Both the position numbers and the translations under genes were made by a program. Under the pieces are notes generated by a model. The model saw only the letters and a list, made by a program, of their open reading frames with translations, did not search any database and was not told the DNA's origin. Below, in pieces: positions 1 to 7,037 of a stretch of DNA of 27,586 nucleotides. Numbering within the stretch: the stretch's first letter is position 1; each line of letters begins with the position of its first letter. This DNA is from Oscillospiraceae bacterium (lineage in GTDB: Bacteria > Bacillota > Clostridia > Oscillospirales > Ruminococcaceae), in contig DMMB01000038.1 of the NCBI GenBank assembly GCA_003453215.1, positions 1-27,586 on the forward strand. Direction: 5' to 3'.

Positions 1-38
1 CCGAACTTGTGGAAGTTTGAAAGAGTTTTAGAATTCAT
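1..38 (-). CDS. 5' end of a leftward gene, product unknown (partial)
   Basis: Read on the minus strand, an AGGAGG Shine-Dalgarno at about 46-51 lies 7 nt before an ATG at 38-36. The frame stays open to the window edge and encodes MNSKTLSNFHKF. Upstream lies a near-consensus promoter (93-121). Only 12 full codons are visible, so the product cannot be named. Its place beside recombinase and XRE remnants, and the operators around its promoter, suggest a regulated accessory or mobile-element gene. That role is inferred; the start itself is well supported. Confidence 0.7.
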   Translation of the reverse strand, partial: MNSKTLSNFHKF

Positions 39-70
39 AAGAATGCCTCCTACGCAAAACATAAATTATT

Positions 71-86
71 TAACGTTTATCGTTAT
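71..86. promoter_or_regulatory. Operator-like dyad 1, at the leftward start site
   Basis: The minus strand contains TAACG-ATAAA-CGTTA, a perfect 5-bp inverted repeat with a 5-nt centre. It covers the predicted start of transcription of the leftward promoter. The same sequence recurs with one arm mismatch at 130-146, which argues for a real protein-binding site. Confidence 0.6.
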
Positions 87-92
87 GTTTGC

Positions 93-121
93 AGTATATA
101 CCGATACATATGCTTTGTCAA
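93..121 (-). promoter_or_regulatory. Strong leftward sigma-A promoter
   Basis: On the minus strand TTGACA (121-116) is separated by exactly 17 nt from TATACT (98-93). This is a near-consensus housekeeping promoter. Transcription would start near position 86 and enter the gene starting at 38. Confidence 0.85.
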
Positions 122-129
122 GAGATTTT

Positions 130-146
130 TAATGTTTATCGTTAAT
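130..146. promoter_or_regulatory. Operator-like dyad 2, upstream of the leftward -35
   Basis: The minus strand reads TTAACG-ATAAA-CATTAA, a near-perfect inverted repeat sharing the core of dyad 1. The dyad centres are about 60 bp apart and bracket the -35/-10 pair, as expected for cooperative repression by an XRE-type or similar regulator. The candidate regulators in the window are the 78-residue protein at 283-519 and the XRE protein at 1103-1948. The link is inferred. Confidence 0.55.
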
Positions 147-185
147 TATTTTATGTTATCTTGAGACAAAAGCGGGCCATATTAG

Positions 186-281
186 CTATCGATATACTTT
201 ATTCCGCATAGCCACAAGCTGCCTGTCCTCGTTCTGATCTTTGCTTGATACACGGATATAGCCGTAAGCAGGTCCTGCGAT
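186..281 (-). pseudogene. Serine recombinase (resolvase/invertase family), N-terminal remnant
   Basis: Minus-strand translation of 281-186 gives a reading containing YGYIRVSSKDQNEDRQL, the N-terminal signature of the Tn3-resolvase/DNA-invertase serine recombinases. It includes the catalytic serine in the RVSS/RVST motif. The frame has no usable start codon (ATC stands where ATG would be expected, 3 to 4 nt after a GAGGTGAGG ribosome-binding sequence). Family similarity fades after the AMR tripeptide, and a TAG stop follows five codons later. About 30 codons remain of a family normally 180 residues or longer. It lies directly after the HTH-like gene at 283-519, an arrangement I recall from gut Firmicutes mobile elements. 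It is a decayed relic, not a functional enzyme. Confidence 0.8.
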
Positions 282-282
282 A

Positions 283-519
283 TTACCTCACCTCTCGGCG
301 CTTCTGCCAGACTAAATCATAGCCCAGCACATCGGCCAGCTCCACGGCCTCAGTGTACCGCAGGGAGCCGCGCCGCAGCTTGCCGGACAGGTTGGGGACG
401 CTGCTGCTCCAGCCGTGTTCGTCGGCCAGCAGCTCCACCACCTCCGTCATGGTCATGCCCTCCCGGGTAATGTAGGATTTCACTTCGTTGCGGCAGTTTT
501 TTGCTTTGTTTCTGCTCAT
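283..519 (-). CDS. Small HTH-like protein of mobile-element type, 78 aa
   Basis: The ATG at 519-517 is preceded by AGGAGAAGGG at a workable distance, so this start is preferred over the GTG-initiated extension to 666. The 78-residue product contains the phrase SYITREGMTMTEVVELL, then WSSSVPNLSGKLRRGSLRY and ADVLGYDLVWQKR. This is the pattern of short DNA-binding-like proteins (DUF6471-like, from memory) that sit just upstream of serine recombinases in Firmicutes elements. Its stop overlaps the ribosome-binding region of the recombinase remnant, showing that the two were once translated together. It may regulate excision or the neighbouring leftward promoter, but that is inference. Confidence 0.65.
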   Translation of the reverse strand: MSRNKAKNCRNEVKSYITREGMTMTEVVELLADEHGWSSSVPNLSGKLRRGSLRYTEAVELADVLGYDLVWQKRREVR

Positions 520-666
520 ATTTGTAATCCCTTCTCCTTTTTGGATTCGCTCTGTGGTAGAATGGATGTGCTGGATGGCAACAGCCATTTGCCGCAGAGC
601 GTTGTTTTGTTGTGGACGGCCATCCGCTGGAATTGCCGCCCGTGTATCCCTGTTCACAAGGGACAC

Positions 667-942
667 CTATCGTTTTTGCTGTTCTGCTTGCCTTTTTGTA
701 GTTCGGTGAAAACGCACACGGAACGGCGTGCTGTGTTCGCTGCCCGGTGCATCGCTGATTGATATGGGCAACGGCACAAAAACAGCGGGTTCTTCGCTGT
801 TTTCACATGGTTTGAAAATAGCTGTGGTTTTTTGCCGCTTTTCCCGAACTCGTTCCTGCCCGGAGGATCGCTCCCGGCGTTCCCGTCCCCGTTGGTATGC
901 TCGCGCTTTTGCGGTCATGGCAAATACTTCGCCGGGGGACAT
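667..942 (-). CDS. Hypothetical arginine-rich protein, 91 aa, doubtful
   Basis: This reading frame gives a highly charged first half (AKARAYQRGRERRERSSGQE region) and a Pro/Ser-rich second half. I do not recognise the family. There is no convincing ribosome binding site before the ATG at 942. The next frame (GTG at 666, running into the 78-aa gene) begins directly after its TAG stop. The sequence could be the broken end of a longer mobile-element gene, because the frame continues upstream for several sensible codons before a stop. Codon character and position fit an element remnant, but a chance frame is possible. Confidence 0.3.
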   Translation of the reverse strand: MSPGEVFAMTAKARAYQRGRERRERSSGQERVREKRQKTTAIFKPCENSEEPAVFVPLPISISDAPGSEHSTPFRVRFHRTTKRQAEQQKR

Positions 943-1102
943 ATCCCATTCGGACAGTCATTCGATTTTCAAGGTTCAGGTGTTGTTACAGGTACAGTTT
1001 AACGAAAAAATACGCTCTTTCCCGTATATCCAAGAGGTTGGAAAAGAGCGCAAAACAGGCTGGATTTCCACGCTTAGAGACAGAAAGAAGGAGGGGTGCG
1101 CC
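943..1102. other. Leader region of the XRE regulator gene
   Basis: This 160-bp stretch holds no supported gene. It contains the inverted repeat at 1013-1050 and the ribosome binding site AAGGAGG just before the ATG at 1103. No consensus promoter is evident. The plus-strand frame is open back to 728, but that part has no start signal and no recognisable protein character. Confidence 0.5.
1005..1050 (-). terminator. Possible leftward terminator upstream of the XRE gene
   Basis: CGCTCTTTCC at 1013-1022 pairs with GGAAAAGAGCG at 1040-1050 with one bulge, around a 17-nt loop. On the minus strand the stem is followed by TATTTTTTCG, as in an intrinsic terminator. No minus-strand gene lies immediately upstream, so it may shield the left genes from antisense transcription, or act as a leader hairpin of the plus-strand gene. 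Confidence 0.4.
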
Positions 1103-1948
1103 ATGCAGATAAAACTCACCATACAGGAGCGATTGAAGGATTTGCGAGTGGAACGGGGCCTGACGCTGGAACAGCTTGCGGAGCAGACCGGGCTTTCCAA
1201 GTCCGCCCTCGGCAAATATGAGGCAGACGATTTCAAGGACATCAGCCCATTCAGCATTGTCACGCTGGCGAAGTTCTACGGCGTGTCCACGGACTATCTG
1301 CTGGGTATGACAGAAACGAAAAATCACCCAGACACAGAGCTGGACGCTCTGCATCTGAGTGATGGTGCGATAGAAGTATTAAGGACGGGGACGTTTAATC
1401 ACCGACTGCTGTCGGAAATGCTGTGCCACAAAGATTTCCAACGTATGATGTTAGATGCGGAGATCTATGTGGACCGGATTGCAGATATGCGGATCAACGA
1501 TATGAACGCCATGCTGGAAGCAGTACGGAAGATGGCCCTGATGAAGCAGGACGGACAGGACGATCTTGCCACCCGGACATTGGAGCTGGCCCAGGTGCGG
1601 GAGGATGACTATTTCGGTCATGTGCTTGCCGACGATCTGAAGGCGATCCTCCGTGACATTCGGGAGGAACACAGCAACGATACCACAACGGCAGACACAC
1701 CCTCTATTGCAGAGGAAGTTCAGAGCCAGTTGCAGGATGCCATGAACTTTGAGTGCAGTGACGCTGAGAAACAGGCAAGGATATTCCTTACGACATTCGG
1801 CATTGACTACGACGCCATTACCAAGGAGCAATTTATCAATCTCATCGAAGTGTTAAAGTTGTCCAAACACATGAAAAGCCCAACTAACCAGCGTGGCAAG
1901 GCACTGCCATACCAGCCGCATGGAAAAGGGAAACGGAAACGCAAATAA
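1103..1948 (+). CDS. XRE-family transcriptional regulator, 281 aa
   Basis: The N-terminal 70 residues form a classic HTH_XRE domain: RLKDLRVERGLTLEQLAEQTGLSKS, then a YGVSTDYLLGMTE ending. It should bind DNA as a dimer in the cytoplasm. The C-terminal 200 residues are acidic and helical with no recognised domain, and the protein ends in a very basic tail (GKGKRKRK). The start at 1103 is chosen because AAGGAGG lies 8 to 9 nt upstream and the HTH begins within 10 residues. The frame is open back to 728 but without a second signal. Regulators of this build are common in conjugative elements of gut Clostridia. A strong terminator follows at once, so the gene is transcribed alone. It is a candidate for binding the dyads at 71-146. 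Confidence 0.85.
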   Translation: MQIKLTIQERLKDLRVERGLTLEQLAEQTGLSKSALGKYEADDFKDISPFSIVTLAKFYGVSTDYLLGMTETKNHPDTELDALHLSDGAIEVLRTGTFNHRLLSEMLCHKDFQRMMLDAEIYVDRIADMRINDMNAMLEAVRKMALMKQDGQDDLATRTLELAQVREDDYFGHVLADDLKAILRDIREEHSNDTTTADTPSIAEEVQSQLQDAMNFECSDAEKQARIFLTTFGIDYDAITKEQFINLIEVLKLSKHMKSPTNQRGKALPYQPHGKGKRKRK

Positions 1949-1954
1949 ACAGAA

Positions 1955-2000
1955 AAACACGCCATACTCAGCCTTTGAAGCTGAATATGGAGTGTTTTTT
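1955..2000 (+). terminator. Intrinsic terminator after the XRE gene
   Basis: A long stem (AAACAC...CCATA.TCAGC pairing with GCTGA.TATGG.GTGTTT, with small mismatches) has a short loop and is followed by a run of six Ts. It begins a few bases after the stop of the XRE gene. The opposite side is A-rich, so it may work in both directions. Confidence 0.85.
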
Positions 2001-2034
2001 CGTTGACCAATCCCGTCTGACAGATGCTCATTTC

Positions 2035-2052
2035 GTGTTATTTGGCTAACAC
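2035..2052. repeat. Inverted repeat GTGTTA-N6-TAACAC
   Basis: Perfect 6-bp arms around TTTGGC lie between two terminators in a gene-free stretch. It could be an operator or part of an element end. No second copy is seen in the window. Confidence 0.35.
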
Positions 2053-2065
2053 TGTTTTACGAACA

Positions 2066-2088
2066 CCTGCCCTTTGGCGGGCTTTTTT
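2066..2088 (+). terminator. Short intrinsic terminator upstream of the sigma gene
   Basis: CCTGCC pairs with GGCGGG (one G-T pair) around a CTTT loop, followed by C and six Ts. No gene ends just before it, so it looks like a second insulating terminator or the leftover end of a lost gene. Confidence 0.6.
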
Positions 2089-2129
2089 TATAAAAGGACG
2101 GGCGAACAGAGAGAAAACGCGGTCAATAA

Positions 2130-2148
2130 GGGTGAAGTACTTCAACCC
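2130..2148. promoter_or_regulatory. Palindrome in the leader of the sigma factor gene
   Basis: The 10-bp perfect palindrome GAAGTACTTC is flanked by GGGT on the left and AACCC on the right, giving a near-symmetric 18- to 19-bp site about 20 bp before the sigma factor start codon. The position suits a repressor operator or an mRNA hairpin ahead of the ribosome binding site (AAAGGAGG, about 2154-2161). Confidence 0.4.
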
Positions 2149-2168
2149 AAACGAAAGGAGGCAGGAGC

Positions 2169-2729
2169 ATGAAGGACGAGGAAATTCTGCAGCTGTACCG
2201 AGAACGAAGCGAAGCAGCCTTAACCGAAACCGAGCGGCAGTACGGCGCCCTGTGCGGCACCATCGCCCGAAATATCCTGCAGAACAGGCAGGACGCCGAA
2301 GAATGTGTGAATGATACCTGGCACCGCGCGTGGAACAGTATCCCGCCGGAAGAGCCGCGGAGCCTGGCGGCCTATTTGGGGCGCATTACCCGTAACCTGG
2401 CGCTGAACCGGCTGGAAAAGCAAAACCGGCAAAAACGCGGCGGCGGGGAAATGACGCTCATCTGGGAGGAGCTGGGCGAGATGCTGCCCGACCGGGAAAC
2501 ACCGGAGCAAACCTGGGAGCGCGCGGCGGTAAAAGCGACGCTGGAGCGCTTTCTGCGCGAGCGGACGGCGGAGGAACGGATTTTATTCCTGCGGCGGTAC
2601 TGGTGGGCGGAGCCGGTAAAAACGGCGGCCGAACACTGCGGCATTCCCCCGCGGCGGGCCAGGAGAATACTGGAGCGGCTGCGGCGCGACCTGCGCAATG
2701 AGCTGGAAAAGGAGGAAATTACGCTATGA
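2169..2729 (+). CDS. ECF-type RNA polymerase sigma factor, 186 aa
   Basis: This is a sigma-70 family factor that would redirect RNA polymerase to an envelope-stress-like regulon. Region 2 is plain at about residues 25-85, with the DAEECVNDTWHRAWN core helix and the AYLGRITRNLALNRLE promoter-melting segment. Region 4 spans about 125-180, ending in an HTH with basic residues (PPRRARRILERLRRDL). A 40-residue charged linker joins them, as in ECF factors; length is normal. The ATG has the ribosome binding site AAAGGAGGCAGGAGC upstream. Its stop overlaps the start of the next gene (ATGA), the usual coupling to a membrane-bound anti-sigma factor. No clear ECF autopromoter was found in the leader. 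Confidence 0.93.
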   Translation: MKDEEILQLYRERSEAALTETERQYGALCGTIARNILQNRQDAEECVNDTWHRAWNSIPPEEPRSLAAYLGRITRNLALNRLEKQNRQKRGGGEMTLIWEELGEMLPDRETPEQTWERAAVKATLERFLRERTAEERILFLRRYWWAEPVKTAAEHCGIPPRRARRILERLRRDLRNELEKEEITL

Positions 2730-4816
2730 AGCGGGAAGACCTGTGGGAACTGCTGGGTGAAACCCCGGCAGAGATGATAGAGGAAGCGAGTATCCCCCGG
2801 AAAGGGAACAAGGTACTGTGGCTGCGGCGGGCGCTGCCCTTGGCGGCCGCTGTGGTGCTGCTGACTGCTACGGCGGTGGCGGCAGGGAAATACTTTGGCT
2901 GGAAAGACGTACTGGGTACCCCGACCAAGGAAGTGGAGGAAAACACCGAGCCGCTGGGCGTGACGGTGAATGCCGAAGATATCACCTTTACGGTGACGGA
3001 AGCGCTGGCGGATGAGCGGGTGCTGTACCTGCTGTGGGAAATGCGGGCGCCCGCGGCCATCTTCGATGAGAGAAGCACGGTGGAGGGCTGGCTGGATTTT
3101 GGCGAAGCGAGCGTGGATACCAGCGGCGGGTATATTTTCTCGGCGGAGCGGCCCAAGGAGAAGAGCAATATCCTGTGCGGCTATATGGTGGCGGACTGGA
3201 ACGATGCCATGCAAAATAGCGCTGCCCACCTGCGGGTGAGCGGGCTGGGGCATCTGGAACGGACGGGAGATACCTTTATTGCGAAGGTGGATATGAAAGC
3301 GCTGTGCGACAGTGCAGTGCGTAAGGGGATAGATCTTGACGAGTGGATCTCGGATTACCCGCAGATGATAAGTGACGGCGAGGGCGGCTATGAGGTGCGC
3401 AACACCGATGGTGAAGTGGTGCAAACCATTGATATGGCGTACTATGAAGACGGAAGACTGTATGTTTTTTCACGCAGCAGGGAGGACTGTATTGAACCGG
3501 ACAGCCCGCCCCATGGAGTCCTTTGCGACAGCACAGGGGAGAGAGTGGAGAATGTCGGTGGGTCTGGCGGTATTTTCCATCATGTGATTTATTATGATGT
3601 GGCGGAGGAGGAACTGCCGAACCTGCAATTTATCCAGCCGGGAAGATGGCAGCGGGTACCGGATTATGACGCCGAGTGGGAGGTCAGCTTTGATATTCCG
3701 CAGACGGTGGAGAGTGTGGAGCTGGCTGCGGCGGAGGGCGTAACGGTGAAATGCTCTCCGGTCTCGATGGAAATCACGATAAACCAACCGGTAGACTCGT
3801 CGCTGGGTTGGGCAGTGTATTTGAAAGACGGTACGGCGGTCGAGCTGAGAAGCAGAGACGGGAACCAGACAGCAACAAAAACAGAAATGAAGATGATATT
3901 CTGCAGAGCCATAGCACCGGAGGAGATTGAGGCAATCTACTGCGGCGGAGTCAACCTTTTGCGGCAATCCCCCGCAGCGGAGGACGAACCGGCTTTCGAG
4001 GAGATATTTGACCGCTATTACTATAGGGAGCCGTTTGCGGGATACAGGCTTGAGGAGCCGGTTCGGGGCGTGACGGCATTCTACAGCCGACAGAAAGGAA
4101 CCCCGTTTACCGCACTGCAGGCCGGAACGGTCGTATATACTGCGGACAAAGGCTGGAACCAAGGAATGGGTCGGTGTATCCTGATACGGCAGGAAAACGG
4201 GCTGTATGCGGTATATGCCCATTGCGAGGAGCTTTATGTGCAGGCAGGCGATGAAGTGATCGCTTATACGCAGCTGGGAACAACGGGAGACAGCGGAAAT
4301 TTCGGAAACGGTTCTTCGGGAGTTTTCGGCATTGAGTTCAGTCTGGTGCGGGAGGAGGATATAACGCTGAAGACCGCCCGGGACGGAACCGTGACGGGCT
4401 TTACGGTAGGCCGGAACGCATATGAGAACCCTGTTCTGCCCATGGAAACTGTGGAGTGGACAGAGGACAGCGCATACATTGCTCCGGCGAAAAACGGGAC
4501 AATGTCCCGAGGGGTAATCGGGGTAAGCCGTCCTACTTACCGGCTTTTTGAAGCGCCGGCGGGAACCGCAGCGGTCGCCATGCGAGATGGTGTGGTGGAA
4601 AGCGTGGGCAATACTATTTCCGGCATGGGAGGAAATCAGGTCTTGATCCGGCACGAGGATGGCAGCGCAATCCTGTACGGACACCTGAAAAATGTAACCC
4701 TAAAGCCCGGCGATACGGTGAAGCAGGGCGAAAAACTGGGAGAATGCAGCGACAGCGGCAATACATGGGTAGCAGGTGTTGGCGTGATATACTACTCTGC
4801 ATACCCCGAAAAGTGA
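2726..4816 (+). CDS. Membrane protein, probable anti-sigma factor, with two degenerate LytM/M23 domains, 696 aa
   Basis: The order of parts is a cytoplasmic N-terminus of about 35 residues, one membrane segment (about 36-54), an extracellular region of about 350 residues resembling DUF4179-type partners of clostridial ECF factors, then two LytM/peptidase M23-like lobes at about 440-545 and 600-690. Each lobe keeps the family's glycine-rich beta pattern and the Y-x-H motif (YAH, H499; YGHL, H653), followed by the G-D-x-V and GDSGN/SDSGN turns. The metal ligands are gone in both: no HxxxD motif, and the usual HLH is replaced by VFG in lobe 1 and by a VAGVG stretch in lobe 2. Amidase or endopeptidase activity is therefore unlikely, and peptidoglycan sensing or partner activation, as in EnvC-type LytM proteins, is inferred. 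The start overlaps the sigma stop (ATGA), giving coupled translation. Anti-sigma function rests on context and topology. Confidence 0.8.
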   Translation: MKREDLWELLGETPAEMIEEASIPRKGNKVLWLRRALPLAAAVVLLTATAVAAGKYFGWKDVLGTPTKEVEENTEPLGVTVNAEDITFTVTEALADERVLYLLWEMRAPAAIFDERSTVEGWLDFGEASVDTSGGYIFSAERPKEKSNILCGYMVADWNDAMQNSAAHLRVSGLGHLERTGDTFIAKVDMKALCDSAVRKGIDLDEWISDYPQMISDGEGGYEVRNTDGEVVQTIDMAYYEDGRLYVFSRSREDCIEPDSPPHGVLCDSTGERVENVGGSGGIFHHVIYYDVAEEELPNLQFIQPGRWQRVPDYDAEWEVSFDIPQTVESVELAAAEGVTVKCSPVSMEITINQPVDSSLGWAVYLKDGTAVELRSRDGNQTATKTEMKMIFCRAIAPEEIEAIYCGGVNLLRQSPAAEDEPAFEEIFDRYYYREPFAGYRLEEPVRGVTAFYSRQKGTPFTALQAGTVVYTADKGWNQGMGRCILIRQENGLYAVYAHCEELYVQAGDEVIAYTQLGTTGDSGNFGNGSSGVFGIEFSLVREEDITLKTARDGTVTGFTVGRNAYENPVLPMETVEWTEDSAYIAPAKNGTMSRGVIGVSRPTYRLFEAPAGTAAVAMRDGVVESVGNTISGMGGNQVLIRHEDGSAILYGHLKNVTLKPGDTVKQGEKLGECSDSGNTWVAGVGVIYYSAYPEK

Positions 4817-4828
4817 ATAACAGCATGG

Positions 4829-4862
4829 AAACTGCCCCCGACTGAAACGGTCGGGGGCAGTT
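4829..4862. terminator. Bidirectional hairpin between convergent genes
   Basis: AACTGCCCCCGAC pairs perfectly with GTCGGGGGCAGTT around a short loop, between the ends of the membrane protein gene (plus) and the peptidase gene (minus). Neither side carries a full T-run, so it is a hairpin terminator of the GC-rich kind or a transcript-end stabiliser for both operons. Confidence 0.7.
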
Positions 4863-4879
4863 AGGTGGTATTATGAAGG

Positions 4880-6316
4880 TCAGCACTGGCTCATCAGGCG
4901 GATGTAGAACTCCACCGCACGGCCGATGACTTCGGTGCGGATGCGCTCATTGTTGCCGTGGATGGTGCTGCGCTCCTCGGCGGTGAGATCCATGGCGGAG
5001 AAGCGGTAAACATGGTTGCTGACGGGACCGTAATGACGGCTGTCGCTGCACTGCACCATCAGGTACGGGGAGACGATGGAGCCCTGCCAGGTGCCTGCCA
5101 CGGCGGAAGCGACCTTATCCCACGCGGGGCAGTCGGTTTCGCTGATGGGGCTGGGGTTCATGCCCTCCACATTGCGCAGGGTAATGGCATCATTGCCGAT
5201 GACACCGCGGATGTACTCCATGGCGCTATCCATGGTATCGGCGGGGTTAAGACGCATATTGCTGACCATGCTGGCACTGGGCGGAATAACATTGCTGGCC
5301 TTGCTGCCCTGCATCTGGGTAAAGGCGACGGTGGTGCGCATCAGGGCATTCAGTTCGCCGCCCTGCTTTTTGCACAGGTTATCCAGCACGCCGCCAAACA
5401 GCCACAGATTGGCAAAGATCATGCGGTAAAGGAAGGTAGAGTGGCGGCCGAGGGTATCGAACATCTTGGCGGCCGGGGCGGTAATGTGCATGGGGAAGGG
5501 ATGGTTTTCCACCTTGCAGCAGGCATCGGCCAGCACGCCCACCGGGGTATGGGGCTTGGGGGCGGAGGCATGACCGCCGGCGGAAGAAACGCTATATTCC
5601 AGGTTCATCATGCCCTTTTCGGCAATGCCGATGAGGGCGCAGGGCTGCTTGACGCCGGGGAAGACATCTTCGACCACCGCGCCGCCTTCATCCACCACCA
5701 GCTGGATATTGATGTGGTGCTCCTGGAACCACTCGACGATATTGATGGCGCCGCGGCCGTTGATTTCCTCCTGACCGGAGAACGCAAAGTATACGTCCTG
5801 CTCCGGCTGGAAGCCTTCGGCAATAAGATGATCGGCGGCAGTCAGCACACCGTTAAAGGTTACTTTGGTATCCAGAGTGCCGCGGCCCCACAGCACGCCG
5901 TCTTCGATGATGCCCTCAAACGGAGGTTTTTTCCAGTTTTCTTCCTCCACCGGGACCACATCAAAGTGCGCCATCATCACCGAAGCTTCCTCGTGGGATT
6001 TGCCGGCCCAGTAGAACAGCAGCCCGCGATCCGGCAGGCGGGTGAGGGTGCATTTTTCATAAACATGGGGATACAGCTGCGGCAGCAGGGCGATGAGCTT
6101 TTCAAATTCAGCAGGATCCTCCTTGCTGGCGTCATCGTAGCTGACGGTACGGCAGCGGATAAGCTGCTGCAGATTGGAAACGGCGGCCTCGCGGTCAAAT
6201 TCCACCGGGGCATAGGTTTTGGCAGCTTCGGCCTTGGGACGGAACGCTGCGGTGCGCAGCAGCACCACAGCCAGTAGCAGGACGATAACAGCCAAAACGA
6301 TGTACAAAACGATCAT
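4880..6316 (-). CDS. M20-family metallopeptidase, membrane-anchored, 478 aa
   Basis: This is a di-zinc amidohydrolase/peptidase of the M20 family, PM20D1/carboxypeptidase-like subgroup. Metal and catalytic residues are all visible: H117 and D119 in AHFDVVP, D149 in GRGTLDTK, E183 and E184 in SGQEEINGRG, D209 in VVDEGG, and H453 in TIHGNNE. The dimerisation (lid) domain lies between about 235 and 345 (EYSVSSAGGHASAP onward). A single hydrophobic segment at residues 2-20 anchors it to the membrane, with the enzyme probably outside the cell. AAGGAGG precedes the ATG. It is last in an operon with two membrane proteins, 33 bp after the second, which suggests that it cleaves a peptide or N-acyl amino acid whose product or substrate the membrane pair moves. 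Confidence 0.92.
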   Translation of the reverse strand: MIVLYIVLAVIVLLLAVVLLRTAAFRPKAEAAKTYAPVEFDREAAVSNLQQLIRCRTVSYDDASKEDPAEFEKLIALLPQLYPHVYEKCTLTRLPDRGLLFYWAGKSHEEASVMMAHFDVVPVEEENWKKPPFEGIIEDGVLWGRGTLDTKVTFNGVLTAADHLIAEGFQPEQDVYFAFSGQEEINGRGAINIVEWFQEHHINIQLVVDEGGAVVEDVFPGVKQPCALIGIAEKGMMNLEYSVSSAGGHASAPKPHTPVGVLADACCKVENHPFPMHITAPAAKMFDTLGRHSTFLYRMIFANLWLFGGVLDNLCKKQGGELNALMRTTVAFTQMQGSKASNVIPPSASMVSNMRLNPADTMDSAMEYIRGVIGNDAITLRNVEGMNPSPISETDCPAWDKVASAVAGTWQGSIVSPYLMVQCSDSRHYGPVSNHVYRFSAMDLTAEERSTIHGNNERIRTEVIGRAVEFYIRLMSQC

Positions 6317-6349
6317 GACAGAAAACCTCCTTGCAGTATTTTATGGGGA

Positions 6350-7018
6350 TTACAGAATTCCCTTTTTGTACAGAATGCGGGCGACCCCTACGGTAAACAG
6401 CACACTGACCGGCACCATAATGCCGACGGTGCTGGCATTGAGCGCAGGGACAAAGATAAACAGTACCAGCATCAGGCAGATGGGGGCAATGGAAAGCTTG
6501 GCGTTTTTGGAGATGAACACAACCCCCAGTCCGCCGAATAGGGCGGGCAGAATTTGCGCGAAAGCGGGGGCCAGAGCGGGACTTTCCAGCACCGGGGTAA
6601 GCGGAATGATGAGAATGACGCCCAGAAGGATAATAACCGTGGTGACAATGCTGGAAATGGCGATGGCCACCGTAGAGACAATTTCGCCTTCTTCACTATG
6701 GGCCTTGACATCGGCCTGCTCCAGGGCATTCAGGGCGCAGGGCAGCTTAAGATTGCTGATATTGCCGGTGACAAAGGAAAGGTAGCTGCCGCCCGCGCCC
6801 AGCATGGGCACATAGGTCAGCGTTTCGATAAATCCAACCGCCCAGTACATGGGGGCGGTGGCGATAAGGCCCATCAGGAGGCCCTTGCCATCGGCAGGGG
6901 CATGGAAGATGATAGAGACGGCGGCGGGGAACATCAGCAGCAGAACCATCATCGAAAGGTTCCAGATGCGGCCGTAATGATGGACGGAATCCATATAAGT
7001 CATATTTGCTTTTTTCAT
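6350..7018 (-). CDS. Polytopic membrane protein, partner of DUF5058, 222 aa
   Basis: About six hydrophobic segments are seen (roughly 18-38, 46-70, 113-140, 150-168, 174-192, 196-215). A conserved-looking polar stretch lies between segments 2 and 3, GSYLSFVTGNISNLKLPCAL, which could line a pathway. No named family is certain from sequence alone. Nineteen bp separate it from the DUF5058 gene upstream, with GGAAAGGAGG before its ATG, and the M20 peptidase gene follows. The two membrane proteins are similar in size and topology, so they may form a hetero-oligomeric transporter. That is inference. Confidence 0.8.
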   Translation of the reverse strand: MKKANMTYMDSVHHYGRIWNLSMMVLLLMFPAAVSIIFHAPADGKGLLMGLIATAPMYWAVGFIETLTYVPMLGAGGSYLSFVTGNISNLKLPCALNALEQADVKAHSEEGEIVSTVAIAISSIVTTVIILLGVILIIPLTPVLESPALAPAFAQILPALFGGLGVVFISKNAKLSIAPICLMLVLFIFVPALNASTVGIMVPVSVLFTVGVARILYKKGIL

Positions 7019-7037
7019 GGTGGTATCCTCCTTTCCC

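Noticed and set aside
997..1007. Third copy of the TTAACGATAAA operator
   Set aside because: Only a half-site resemblance (TTAACGAAAAA) with no second arm.
728..1102. Upstream extension of the XRE regulator by about 125 codons
   Set aside because: No ribosome binding site at 728, the extension has no protein-like pattern, and a strong site precedes the ATG at 1103.
4958..6277. Long plus-strand open frame, 439 codons, opposite the peptidase gene
   Set aside because: It is the antisense shadow of a clear M20 peptidase; its translation is a Gly/His/Ala-rich sequence with no domain and no ribosome binding site.
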